Made by a program: the position numbers and the translations under genes. This document shows positions 11,080 to 21,131 of a DNA stretch of 64,000 bases, piece after piece (position 1 is the stretch's first letter; every line of letters begins with the position of its first letter). The DNA lies in assembly GCA_019155205.2 (NCBI GenBank), contig JAHNZQ020000308.1, positions 527,558-591,557 of the forward strand. The letters run 5' to 3'. The notes under the pieces were generated by a model, which had not been told where the DNA came from, did not search any database, and saw only the letters and a program-made list of their open reading frames with translations. This stretch comes from Gracilaria vermiculophylla (lineage: Eukaryota > Rhodophyta > Florideophyceae > Gracilariales > Gracilariaceae).

Positions 11080-13092
11080 ATGGCGAGTGCAACAGACTTG
11101 ACTGAAGAAGACATCGAATTGTACGGAGAACCAGTGCCGGAGACCACATCGGGCGTGAAGAGGGAGGAAACGAAAACTGTCGTGGATGAGCAAAGGGAAT
11201 CGGGCGAAGCTGATTCACATCCACGGAAGAATGTGCAACCACCGAACAAGAATTTGAAAGAGGCTGCAATGCACTCAGAGGCTGGAAGCAAACATGTTGA
11301 TGGAAAGGTAGAAGCTAATGGTTCAACAAAAGAAGCGCTATCCACTCCGAAAGAGCAGCAAGACAAAGGAGCAAAGAATAAGGAAACTACGTCGCCAATT
11401 TCAAAGACGGAAAAGGCCAAAGACGAGGACCAAGGGGAAAAAACTAGTGAAGAGGGAAAGGAAAGTAAGGGGGAGGAAAACAAGGGGGAAGAAAGTAAGG
11501 GGGAGGAAAGTACCGAGCCGTCGAAGAAGGCTGATGGTGATGAAGACAAGGACGACGATGAAGAGGAAGAGGAAGAAGAAGACGAGAGCGATGATGACGA
11601 TTTCGATGTTATTTTAAATTACGAAGAAGGTGATGTGGCGAGCAGACCAATGAACACATCTTTTGGCTCCATCGGCAAAGTTCGACTGGGAACAAACAAA
11701 TGGCAGCGACCTGGCTATGTTCCGCCGGAACGAGTCCTAGGAAATGCTTCACAGGGCGCTGCTAGAACCGGAGGACTACTTTCTATGCTGCCGACCCCGA
11801 CAATGCAGGTAGGCAACGCTCAGAAAAGCGTCTATGATCTAGAGATTGGGAAACTGACTGAGAAGCCATGGTTGGATGCCAAAGCAGACATGACAGATTA
11901 CTTCAACTATGGTTTCACGGAAGAGACTTGGAAGCTGTACTGCGAACGCCAGAAGCAGATGCGTCTGGAAGTGAGCATGCTTGCGAAGATTAAAACTGTG
12001 GACGTAAATAAGAATCAAGTAGCGAGTGCGCCTCGCAACGCAAGCCAAAACGCTCCAAAGCCGCCCATCAACCAACAACATGGGAATCGCAACCGCCATG
12101 GAGGACATGGTGGACCAAACCAGCCGGGTGGCGGAGCAAATAATAAGCATCGGCATCAGCCTGGTATGCTACATGGGATGATGGGGCTACCTCCACCAGG
12201 AGCCATGCAACCAATGGTGGGAATGCCGAACATGCAGAACATGCCGAATATGCCGAACATGCCGAATATGCCGAACATGCCGAACATGCCTAATATGCCG
12301 AACATGCCGAACATGCGAAACCCCCCTGAGCACATGCCAGGCATGCCGCAGAACATGCCTCACTTTCCCCCTTTCAACCCGAAAGACGCGAACAGGAATG
12401 GCCGCGGATTTCCGGGGGGGCTACCGGGATATCCTTTCATGCCTGGAAACCAACCAAACGAGAATATGTTTCTCTATCCCGGAATGCCCAACTTTAGGCC
12501 CATGGGCATGCCTAACGCAATGTCGCAACCAGGCATGGGACGCGGTGACCCCAACAGTCGAGCTTTCCCAGGACAGATGAACATGACCCCCGGGCAGCTA
12601 CCTCAAGATAAACTGAATAAGATATCCCCGGGTAGGCACATGGGGCAGGACGACGGCCAAAACATGGATGGAAGGCGGCGCTCCGGGCAAGGGCATCAAA
12701 ACTCTCGGTTTGGCAACGCCCAAGGCGGGCAGTCGAAATCGCACGCAGGGAGACACGACCACGACCGAAGACAGCGATGGGGCGAAAACCGGGGGCACAT
12801 GGATCGCAGAACGGACTTTGACAGGCATGGCAACGACGCCGGGCACGGACAGGGAAGGAGAGGGTACGATGAGCGCGGGTACGGCGATCGTAATCAGGAA
12901 AGGAGGAGGTGGAACGACGGGAGGGAAGAGGGGTATGACGGTAACAGACGCCGCGGTGGAAACCACGACGGTGCTGGCAGGTCTGAAAATCGCAGGGACC
13001 ACGACAGGGACCGGGAACGAGGCAGAGACTATCGAAAACGGCAGTCGTCTTCGAGGGACTTTGACGAAGACAGGAAACGGGCCCGAAGATGA
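11080..13092 (+). CDS. FIP1: FIP1-like mRNA 3'-end processing factor
   Basis: A 670-aa protein with the Fip1 motif at about residues 252-295, including LTEKPWLDAKADMTDYFNYG and FTEETWKLYCERQKQMR. Before it lie a long Glu/Lys/Asp-rich acidic region (about 30-180) and the segment FGSIGKVRLGTNKWQRPGYV. Fip1 is a disordered subunit of the cleavage and polyadenylation specificity factor that tethers poly(A) polymerase. After the motif come Asn/Gly/Met/Pro-rich sequence with a run of about ten MPN tripeptides (about 383-412) and an Arg/Asp/Gly-rich tail (about 555-668), as in metazoan and plant FIP1. ATG 11080 (MASATDLTEEDIELYGEP) is used, since codons before it start only with GTG. Confidence 0.9.
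   Translation: MASATDLTEEDIELYGEPVPETTSGVKREETKTVVDEQRESGEADSHPRKNVQPPNKNLKEAAMHSEAGSKHVDGKVEANGSTKEALSTPKEQQDKGAKNKETTSPISKTEKAKDEDQGEKTSEEGKESKGEENKGEESKGEESTEPSKKADGDEDKDDDEEEEEEEDESDDDDFDVILNYEEGDVASRPMNTSFGSIGKVRLGTNKWQRPGYVPPERVLGNASQGAARTGGLLSMLPTPTMQVGNAQKSVYDLEIGKLTEKPWLDAKADMTDYFNYGFTEETWKLYCERQKQMRLEVSMLAKIKTVDVNKNQVASAPRNASQNAPKPPINQQHGNRNRHGGHGGPNQPGGGANNKHRHQPGMLHGMMGLPPPGAMQPMVGMPNMQNMPNMPNMPNMPNMPNMPNMPNMPNMRNPPEHMPGMPQNMPHFPPFNPKDANRNGRGFPGGLPGYPFMPGNQPNENMFLYPGMPNFRPMGMPNAMSQPGMGRGDPNSRAFPGQMNMTPGQLPQDKLNKISPGRHMGQDDGQNMDGRRRSGQGHQNSRFGNAQGGQSKSHAGRHDHDRRQRWGENRGHMDRRTDFDRHGNDAGHGQGRRGYDERGYGDRNQERRRWNDGREEGYDGNRRRGGNHDGAGRSENRRDHDRDRERGRDYRKRQSSSRDFDEDRKRARR
12229..12318 (+). 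repeat. MPN-encoding 9-bp tandem repeat inside FIP1
   Basis: About ten copies of a 9-bp unit, ATGCCGAAC with ATGCCGAAT and ATGCCTAAT variants, encode Met-Pro-Asn repeats in the low-complexity part of FIP1. The phase is kept, so length changes would not break the frame. Confidence 0.9.
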
Positions 13093-13627
13093 TCTCGTAT
13101 GTTTACTGAGTGAAACGCGCTTGCGCTGAGTAACAGCTGCTGCGTTTGCACATGGGATGTTAGGCAATGACATGTTTCGAATTGTATGCGCGTAGTTTGC
13201 TCGTTGAAAGACTACGAGCTTAGAGGGTGGCATCGCGCGGTGCGCCATTTTGCACGGGGCGAGAAGGGGGGAGGTGGGGGGGGCAGGGGGACAATACGAC
13301 AGATTGTATCAATCGACGGGCATGTTGTAGAGTTGGTTTTGAAGCTTGTTCCGAGTGCAGCAAGAGGCGTGCAGACATATTGGAACGACTAGAACGACTC
13401 GTTGAGAAGGGGTAAATGCAACTATCCACTATCATGATCGCTTTGCAGCACGTAACTGGGCTGCATTCACAAGCAATGTGAGCTAGTGAGAAAAGGTGGG
13501 GAATAGCGTAGCATCTAGCGAGTAATTGCTCAGCCAAACCGACGCAAAACAGCAGAAAACGGCGACACAAAGACACAAAAAGTATTAAGAACGTGTGAGC
13601 GCGAACTACAAGGGCGACCAAAAGCGG
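13093..13627. other. Convergent 3' spacer FIP1 / UBC6-type E2
   Basis: A 535-bp spacer between convergent genes with a purine-rich G-run block near 13263-13292. No coding content is recognised. Composition starts to rise toward the GC-rich island to the right. Confidence 0.55.
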
Positions 13628-14518
13628 CTATGGGGACGCCGTGATAAAACTGAGCACACCGAAAATGAGGGTGAGGAACACAAACAACCAGGCAATCAAG
13701 CTGAGCAAACTCTCCTTCTCCTGCTCGGTTCGGCGCGGGCGACGCGTGCTGTGGTGGTCGGAGCGGTTGCTGCGCGCCAGGGTGACGCTGGAGGGCGTGG
13801 TGCTGGTCACGCGTCTGACAAACTCGGGAAAGAGGTCGCGGAAGACCTTGTCGGAGCGGTTGTAGCGGTGCGAATCGGCGGCCAGCAGGCGCTTCTGCGC
13901 GTCGGACGTCTGGATGGAGCCGACGGTCTCCTCGGTGCCCAGCATGAAGGACAGCAGGCCCGTGAGCACCGCAGACACGGACCACAGCGGGTTCCACGTC
14001 TCCGGGTGGAAGTCGGACATGGACAGGCACAACTTTTGGTTGCACTTGAACCTTCCCTGCGGCGTGCACATGTACACGGCTGTGGGCGCGCAACACGAGG
14101 GTCAGCGTCGCACGAACGGGGCGCGTGGCGCGGGGCGTGGAGCGCGGGGAGCGCGGGGGGCGGGAAACGGTGAACCTGAGGACGTACCTGGCGGCTTGTA
14201 CGGATACTGCTCTGGAAACTGCAGGCGCCCCATGAAGACGCCGCCCTCGTACGGGGTGCCAGAGGGCCCTTCCAGCACAAAGTACCACTTGAGAATGTTG
14301 GACGGCAGCGGGCGGGCGGTGATGTGCGGCGGCGGCTCCCTGGAGATGTTGCGAAACTCCTTCCTCAATCGATGCTACGCGGCGCGGGGCGCAGACAAGC
14401 ACGCAGGCAAGCATATGGAGACAAAACGTCAGCAAGGCTCGGCGGGGCAGCGAGGCGGCGGGACGGGGAGGGCAAACGGGCGCCGCTGAAAACGTACGAC
14501 GCTGGTCTTGGACGCCAT
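13628..14518 (-). CDS. UBC6: UBC6/UBE2J2-type tail-anchored ubiquitin-conjugating enzyme
   Basis: Three exons on the minus strand, 14518-14498, 14374-14188 and 14079-13628, give 219 aa. Exon 1 encodes only seven residues (MASKTSV). Both introns (123 and 108 nt) start GTACGT and end AG, and joining restores HRLRKEFRNI and YKPPAVYMCTPQGRFKCN. The UBC fold follows the UBE2J2 pattern PLPSNILKWYFVLEGP, with catalytic Cys87 in KLCLSMSDFHPETWNPLWSV. A C-terminal hydrophobic segment (about 192-214, SLLSLIAWLFVFLTLIFGV) is a tail anchor. Such E2s sit in the ER membrane and serve ER-associated degradation. The spliced model is my reading of splice signals and family conservation. Confidence 0.9.
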
Positions 14519-15161
14519 GCGGGCGGCGGCGCAGGCGGGGCTTGGTGCGCGTGGCAGCGAGGCGGGGAAGCGACGCGCAGCTGGCAGGCGGGCGAGCAAG
14601 CGAGCAAGCAAGGCGAGAGTAGAGCGCGGACGCGGGCAGCGAGGCGGTGCGGGGCGGGCGTGTTGTGGGGGGGGGGGGTAGGAGGGGGTGGTCGAAGTAG
14701 CAGGGCGGCGGCGCGAGGCGCGGCCGAAGAGCGCGGCGGCGTGCGGGAGGGCGCGCAGCGCAAGTGCGAAGGCGGTCGCGGGCAGCGCGCGCCGTCGCGC
14801 CCGACAGGTGCGGGCGGACAATGGCGTCGGCACCGCGCGCGCGTAGCGGCCAGCAGCGCGCCGCGCGCCGCGCGACGCGCGCCGCCTGTCCGCACGCGCG
14901 CCATTGGCGCGCGCCCCGCCCTAATTACTTTCGGCGCCGCGCAATTGCACGCCGCCACGGGATGCCGCCACGTCGCGCGCGCCCAACGGCCACCGGCAAC
15001 GACGCGTCGCAGCCTGTCGGCCACACGTTGCTCGATACACATTTCATCGCATCGCATTTTAACAAGAGCTCAAAATCAAGTCATGCGCAGCCTACGTCGC
15101 AACATCTATAGCAACGACAGCTCCGTCGTTCGCAGCTTTGGACGCCAGCACTACGAGCGAA
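14519..15161. promoter_or_regulatory. Upstream region of the E2 gene
   Basis: A 643-bp GC-rich spacer that must contain the E2 promoter and the 3' flank of the glycosyltransferase gene. An inverted CCAAT box (ATTGG) lies near 14905 between GC-rich arms. A short G-run is near 14670. Long apparent ORFs here are GC artefacts. Confidence 0.4.
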
Positions 15162-16811
15162 TTACGCCGACACGGCCGCCAACTTGCTGCGCGTCTGCTT
15201 CCACAGCACCGCCTTCATGATCGCCGAGCGCAGCCCGTAATACGGCAGCTCATACAGCAAGTTCTTCGCCAAGCCGCGCGAGCCCTGTGTCTTGTACACA
15301 ACCTGTAGCGTCTCCAGCGCCGCCGCAATGCCCGCCTTGTTCATGTCACGGTGCACAATGGCGTCCGCATTCCACGGCTCTATCTCCTCCATCTCGCCGC
15401 GGTAGTGCGCCCGGAAGAAACGCGCGCCCTTGCGCTCGTTCATCAGGCACGCCGAGAAGCTGAACGTCGAGTTGGAGATGGCCAGTACGTCGCATTGCGT
15501 CAGCCCATACCAGTCCGGGAAGAATCCTGCCTTGAGCTCCTTCATGTCCGCCGGCATGTCCATTCCCACATCGCTGGCAGTCAGCGGCTCGTACGCCGCA
15601 AAGTCGCGCACCACGGCGTTGAGATCGTCCGACGCCACAAACAGAACGGGGTTTTCGAGCGTGGCCCAGATGGCGTCCAGCCACTTGAGGTACCACTCGG
15701 TGGGCGCACAGTACCCAAACGAGCTGGCGGCAATGTTCTTGTAGTCGCCCATGCGGAGGTGCAGCCCGACGACGGTGCGCTTCTTGCCGCCGCGGAAGCG
15801 AAGGTTGTCACGGAAAGCGCGGTCAAAGCGCTCCTTGACGTGCGCCACGGGCGTGAAGATGTCACGAATCAACTGTTTGTACGGAGCAAAGTGCGAGCTG
15901 TGCCACTGGAACCAGCCCCACACGTCGACATTGACGACACGCTCGCTGGCGGCGGCGGCGCTCGGGCGCAGGCATGACGGGTGCAGCTCGGCGACGTTCA
16001 CGTTGGGATTGGCGTTGCGCACGTAGTCCAGCAGGTCGGTAGTGAACGTGGAGTTGGCCAGCGTTTGGCGGAACTCGACGACGGGCGGCAGCGCGCGCTG
16101 CACGGGAGCGTCGCGCAGACCGAAGAGCGTGGCACCAACCCACGGCGGCACCTGGATGTGCGCGATGGCGTGGCGCGCGGCGTACGCACGCAGAAACATG
16201 TACTGCAGCACCTGGTTGCCGAAGCGGCCCAGCTCGCCAAAGGACGTCATAGTGAGCAGCGGCGGGCCGTGGTACGGGGCGTCGGGCGCGATGGTGGGGT
16301 CGCGCACGGCGGCGACGGTGCCTAGCTGGAAGATGCGTGAGATGGCGATCTCGGTGTCTGCCTTGTAGGCGGCGGCGGTGGCAGAGCGCGGAGGTGGGGA
16401 GAGCGGCGGCGGCGGCGGCGGCGGCTGGAGCGACTGGAGCGGCTGGTGCGGTTGCGGCACGGTGTGCGGCTGCTCGCGGGGCGCGAGGGCGCGGCGGCGA
16501 GGGCGCGGGGCCTCGTGCGGAATGGACGGGACGACAGCATCAGTGATGAGATGCGTGTCGTTGAAGCGGCTTTTTGAGAGCGGCTTGAGCGCGGCAGGCG
16601 GGGAGGCCGGGTAGAGATGAGCATGAACGCTAGACAGCAGCTGCGACAGCCTCGGAGGGCACGGCAGGTGCGGCTGAGTGGCGGTACGGCGGGCATGCTC
16701 AAGCAGCAAGGTGGCCAGCTCCGTGCAGTCATCGGCGACGGCTTTGCGGGAGCGCTTTGACTGCGGGGGCGGCAGCGGCGGCAGCGGGCGTTTGGCGGGG
16801 TTGAGAGACAT
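15162..16811 (-). CDS. GT11-like (fucosyltransferase-type) glycosyltransferase
   Basis: A 549-aa protein. Residues 1-150 are Pro/Ala/Arg-rich and probably disordered. The catalytic part resembles family GT11 alpha-1,2-fucosyltransferases and relatives: GELGRFGNQVLQYMFLRAYA at 192-211 (N-terminal GR-GNQ motif), VVGLHLRMGDYKN near 347-359 (the HxRxGDY nucleotide-sugar motif), FVASDDL, and LTQCDVLAISNSTFSFSACL near the end. GT11 enzymes transfer fucose from GDP-fucose. Donor and acceptor are inferred from the motif only. I see no clear N-terminal signal anchor, which is unusual for a Golgi enzyme, so the true N-terminus or location may differ. ATG 16811 begins MSLNPAKRPL. Confidence 0.72.
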   Translation of the reverse strand: MSLNPAKRPLPPLPPPQSKRSRKAVADDCTELATLLLEHARRTATQPHLPCPPRLSQLLSSVHAHLYPASPPAALKPLSKSRFNDTHLITDAVVPSIPHEAPRPRRRALAPREQPHTVPQPHQPLQSLQPPPPPPPLSPPPRSATAAAYKADTEIAISRIFQLGTVAAVRDPTIAPDAPYHGPPLLTMTSFGELGRFGNQVLQYMFLRAYAARHAIAHIQVPPWVGATLFGLRDAPVQRALPPVVEFRQTLANSTFTTDLLDYVRNANPNVNVAELHPSCLRPSAAAASERVVNVDVWGWFQWHSSHFAPYKQLIRDIFTPVAHVKERFDRAFRDNLRFRGGKKRTVVGLHLRMGDYKNIAASSFGYCAPTEWYLKWLDAIWATLENPVLFVASDDLNAVVRDFAAYEPLTASDVGMDMPADMKELKAGFFPDWYGLTQCDVLAISNSTFSFSACLMNERKGARFFRAHYRGEMEEIEPWNADAIVHRDMNKAGIAAALETLQVVYKTQGSRGLAKNLLYELPYYGLRSAIMKAVLWKQTRSKLAAVSA

Positions 16812-18035
16812 GGCTGGGTGCTGCGGGTGTGTTGCGGTGTGGGGAGGTGATGGGGTGGATTGGTGAGCGGCTTAAGGGTCAGAAGGAGGTTCCGCCGTGT
16901 ACCAGAGAATGACGGAAGGTTACGGCAGGTAAGTTTTCCATTCGCCAGACGCAGCGTTTGCACAGGGTGGCGGCTGCGGCGGAGAAGCTGCAGTGGTTGG
17001 ATGGGTGGGCGGGGGCTGGGCGGGGGCTGGGCGGTGAGGTGGGGAGGGGATAGATGGCCGGCGGGGAGGCGACATGGCGGGCTGTTATAGCGTCGGGGAC
17101 CGGGCGCATTTGGGAGCGCGAGCGCGCACGGCAGCACCAGACGCACATGTGGCGACGGGGGAATACAACGTGGAGGAGAATTTGCAGCGCGGAGGACAAT
17201 ATGGAGCGCGGCACAGGCAACCACACGCGGCGGCGCGAGCCGTAGGGCGGCGGCCACATGCGGCGGTTGTGCGCGCGCGAGCACCGTTGCGCGCCGCGCG
17301 CCGCGCCCATTGGGCATCTCCGCATGTGGAGCAATGGCAGGCGGCATGTGCGCCGTGCGCCGCGGCACATGCGCGCGCATCGTGTCCGGCCGCCGTCATC
17401 GCGCGCCCTGCCGCGCCCTGCCGCGCCCTGCCGCGCCGTTGCGCACCCTCCAGCGCCCTACCGCGCGCCGTGTGTGGCGCTTGCACGTGTACACTCGTTT
17501 GCACGGGTGCTTGCGTGTTGCGTGTACAGTTCTGTGCGCGTGTACCAGCGTGTGCACGTGTTGACACGTACACGTGGGTTTGCACATGTGTGAGTGTGCG
17601 CGTGTGCGCGTGTGCGCGTGTGCGCGTGTGCGCGTGTGCGCGTGTGCGCGTGTGCGCGTGTGCGCGTGTGCGCGTGTGCGCGTGGGCGCGTGGGCGCGTG
17701 TATACGTTTGCACGTGGGAATGGGGCCTGGCCGCGTGCACAGCCTCAGCGAGCGCAGCGCAGCGCGGCACGTCATCGGCGACGAGTCGTCGCGGCCTCGC
17801 GAGAGCATGGCGCGGGGCGCGCGGGGCGCTGACAGCGCTGCGGCTGCATTGCGTCGCGCCGCGCGCTCACCGCCACGCCATCGCTCCGCCGCGTCCGCCA
17901 GTGCAGCGAGCGCCGCGTCCTCCGCCACTGCTCCGCCGCCTTGAGCCATTTGCTCCGCCGCCATTGCTGCTGCCACCACGTTGGCCGCCGCCTCCGCCTG
18001 CGCCTCCGCCTGCGCGCGCTGCCCGTCGTCGCGCC
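16812..18035. other. Divergent GC-rich spacer with minisatellite
   Basis: A 1.2-kb spacer between divergent starts (glycosyltransferase and the first hemerythrin-like gene). It contains an 8-bp alternating purine-pyrimidine minisatellite near 17590-17700 and several ACGTG cores between 17480 and 17720. No coding content is supported. Confidence 0.5.
17586..17702. repeat. GTGCGCGT minisatellite, alternating purine-pyrimidine
   Basis: About a dozen near-perfect copies of the 8-bp unit GTGCGCGT, ending in two GGGCGCGT variants. The run is almost strictly alternating purine-pyrimidine for over 90 bp, the sequence class most prone to left-handed Z-DNA. Confidence 0.9.
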
Positions 18036-19087
18036 ATGCAGCTCGCGTCGCGGCTGCGCAGCCGCCACGAGCCGCCACCGCGCGCCGAGCCGCCCGCCGA
18101 CGACGACGAGCGCGAGCTGCCGGCGCCGCCCACGGCGCCGCCGCGCGCGCTGGACGCCGCGGCCATCGCCGCGCTGCGCGCGCTGCCCACGCACGTGGTG
18201 CTGGAGCGCGCGCGGCTGGTGTCGCAGGCGCCGTCGCGCATGCCGTACATCGGGCTGCACGGCAAGTACAACAAGCGCTGGTACGTGGACGTGGTGACGC
18301 TGCCGCACAACGCGCTGCGCCGCCTGCTGGCCGCCGCCTTCGAGCTGCTGGCGGCCGCGCGCCGCCTGGCGCTGGACATGAGCGCGGCCGACTTTGAGCA
18401 GCTGTTCGCGTTCGTGGGGCAGTTTGCGCGCTTCGCGCGCGTGCTGCTGCGCGCCGAGCGCGCGCTGCTGTTCCCGCACGTGGAGCACGCGCTGCGCCGG
18501 CTGCGCGACGACGACGCGCACGTGCGCGCGCTGCGCCCGCGCGCGCGCGCCGCCACGGTGGCCGACGTGCGCGCGCTGCTGCGCGCGCTCACCGACCGCG
18601 CGCTGCGCGACGCGCCCAGCTGCGCCGTCGTGCGCGCGCTGCTGGCCGCGCTGGACGCGCTGGCGGCCGCGCTGCTGCCGTACTTTGCGGCCAAGGAGGC
18701 CGTGCTGCCGCGCATCGTGTTCCGCTCGCACCGCGGCGCGCGCGAGAAGACGCGCATGGAGGCGCGCCTGCTCCGCTTTTTCGACGACGACGGCCACCAC
18801 TTCTACTACGCCGCGCTGCTCACGCTGCCGCTCAACAACGAGCCGGTGCGCGCCGACTTTGAGGAGCGCCACTTTGCCAAGCCGCACCAGCGCCAGCACT
18901 TCCACGACGCCGTGCACATTGTCAGCACCACGCTGATGGCCATCCCGGCCAACTTTCAGGCCGCCGCGCGCCTGTACGAGCAGCGCTTCTCCATGCAGGC
19001 GTTTGTGGACAAGTATGGCACGGACCGCGACCACCACGTGACCACGCAGCTGGTGGAGAACGTGTCGCCGCCCGCTGCCGCTGCCAC

Positions 19088-19131
<44 letters not shown>

Positions 19132-19175
19132 ACGCCGACGCCGACGCCGCCAACGCCAAAGCCGACGCCGACGCT

Positions 19176-19212
<37 letters not shown>

Positions 19213-19220
19213 GCATGTGA
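18036..19220 (+). CDS. Hemerythrin-fold-like protein 1
   Basis: A 394-aa Ala/Arg-rich protein from ATG 18036 (MQLASRLRSRHEPPP). Residues 78-260 look like the helical bundle of hemerythrin/HHE proteins: DVVTLPHNALRRLLAAAFEL (candidate ligand His91), FAFVGQFARFARVLLRAERA (Glu141 kept, but the His four residues before it is Val), then LLPYFAAKEAVLPRIVF (Glu kept, the usual His replaced). A conserved C-terminal part includes FDDDGHHFYYAALLTLPLNN and HFHDAVHIVSTTLMAI. It ends in an Ala tract and (Asp-Ala)n. Two relatives lie nearby at 19275-20624 and 26981-28396. Oxygen or iron binding is doubtful because several ligands are missing. The family call is from helix pattern and spacing, not an alignment. 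Confidence 0.6.
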
Positions 19221-19274
19221 TTGTGATTGTGTTTGTGTTTGTGTTTGTGTTGTGTTTTTGTGTGGGGAGTTTGC

Positions 19275-20251
19275 TCAAACGCGCAGGCGGGCGGCGGAGC
19301 GGGCGGCGTGCCTTCTGAGCCGCGTCTTGGGGGCGTGCAGCGAGCGGATGCTGACGCCGACGCTGCGCAGGGAGCCGAAGCTGAGGTCGTCGCCGTCGTG
19401 GCCAAGGTGGGCGCGGCGGCGGGCGGCGGCGGCGGCGGCGGGGCGCGGCGACGGCGACGGCGGCGGCTTGGCGGCGGCGGCGGCGGCGGCGGGCGTTGTA
19501 AAGGCGCTTTCGATGGAGAAGTGGGTGCGCAGGACGTGGCGCTGCCAGCGGCGGAAGCGCAGGCGCGACAGGCCGCCCATGTAGGCGCGCGCCCAGCGGT
19601 GGCGCGCGCGGTCGGGCATCCACGCGGTGAGCAGCACGAGGTGGACGCGCGCGTTGGGGCCGCGGCGCACGTGCGCGACGTAGGCGCGCGTGAGGGCGGC
19701 GGCGGCGTCGGGCGCGGCGCGCGCGGCGGGCAGCGGCGGCGGCAGGCGCGCCAGCAGCGCGCGCCCGTAGCGCAGCGCGAGCGCGGCCAGCGCGAGGGCG
19801 TCGCGGCGCAGCGTGCGCAGCAGGTCGGGCGCGTCGACGTGGCGGCGCAGCTCCAGCGTGCCGCGCAGCTGGCGCATGGCGCGCTGGCAGCCGTCCTTGA
19901 GCGCGCGCGCGCCGCCGCCGCCGCGCGCGCAGCGCAGCAGCTGCTCGTCCTCGAACACGAAGTACTCGGCGACGAAGGGCTCGAAGGTGCGCCACCACGC
20001 GGCCAGCGCGTCCAGGTCGGCGGCGCGCGCCGCCGCCGCGCGCCGCGCCGCGCCGTCCGCCATGCGCAGCAGCGCCTGCAGCTGGTGGCGGATGGCGTTG
20101 TGCGCCAGCACGAACGCGTCGCACGCCCCCGTCGAGCGCGCCCCGTACTTGGCCGGCGCCAGCGCGTCGGCCAGGCTGCGCGCGCTCAGCTCGCCGTCGG
20201 CGTCGGCGCCGGCGTCGGCGCCATCGTCGGCGCCATCGCCGGCGCCATCGT

Positions 20252-20303
<52 letters not shown>

Positions 20304-20531
20304 ATCGGCATCGGCGGCGGCGGCGTCGCGCTTGACGTGGGCTTCGGGCTTGACGTGGGCGTGGCGCTTGGGGTGGGGGTCGGGCTTGGGGTGGGCGAGG
20401 GCTCGGCGCGGCAGCACGTGCGTGCGCACGCTGCGTCGGCACAGCGAGAGGTTGGGCTGGCTCTTGGCGTCGGCGACGGGATCGCTGCAGCACGGCGGCG
20501 CGGGGCGCACGGCGAAGGAGCGCTGGCGCGG

Positions 20532-20572
<41 letters not shown>

Positions 20573-20624
20573 CGTACGGGGGCCGCGGGCGCGCGGGGCG
20601 GCGGCGATCAGGCGGAGCAGCCAT
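19275..20624 (-). CDS. Hemerythrin-fold-like protein 2
   Basis: A 449-aa protein from ATG 20624 (MAAPPDRRRPARPRPPYV), convergent with gene 1 and with only 54 bp between the stops. The N-terminal third is low-complexity, with Ala tracts and Lys/His/Pro repeats. The centre has CDAFVLAHNAIRHQLQALLR (candidate first His), then WRTFEPFVAEYFVFEDEQLL, where Glu is kept but the preceding His is Tyr, so the HHE pattern is incomplete. A C-terminal segment LLTAWMPDRARHRWARAYMG parallels the LLTLPLNNEPVR segment of protein 1. A longer reading frame upstream of 20624 is rejected as GC artefact. A CATAAAGC box lies 73 bp upstream of this ATG. Function unknown. Confidence 0.58.
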
Positions 20625-20696
20625 GGAGGGGGCGCGGCGGTGCGGCGGTGCGGCGCCGAGCGCGCGGCGGCGCCACGCGCGGCGGCGGCGCGGTGC

Positions 20697-20701
20697 TTTA
20701 T
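20697..20701 (-). promoter_or_regulatory. ATAAA box of hemerythrin-like gene 2
   Basis: ATAAA on the minus strand, in CCATAAAGC, 73 bp upstream of the chosen ATG and one of few AT-rich spots in this stretch. The TATA role is inferred. Confidence 0.4.
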
Positions 20702-21131
20702 GGCGCTCGTCGCGCGCACCCGCGGCGCGGCGCGCGGCGCGCGGCGCGCGGCGCGCACGCGCGCGAGCACACGCGTGCGCACGCGCAGCCGCTATGACGG
20801 TACCTCCGTCCGCGTGCGCGCTCCGACAGGGCGACGCAGCCAACGCGCCGCGCCCTCCGCCTCGGCCGCGGCGTCCGCCGCGCGCCGCGCGCCCCGCCGC
20901 CAAACTGCGTGCGCACACCGCCGCCGCCGGCAACGGCCACATACATACAGCAGCGCGCAGCGCGCGGCTTGGCGCTCCTCCGCGCGCCGCACGTTCAGCT
21001 CTTTGGCTTTAATGGCGCCGCGCGCGGCCCCCTCATACACTCCCCGCCCCGCCGCGTCCCCCTTCCTATGAGTCATCGCCATCGGCCCTCATCGCCGTGT
21101 TCCCCCCCCCCGCCTTCCACTCTTGCACCGT

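Noticed and set aside
18922..20493. 523-codon minus-strand frame rich in Arg runs
   Set aside because: It overlaps two better genes in other frames and has poly-Arg/Pro composition from GCC repeats.
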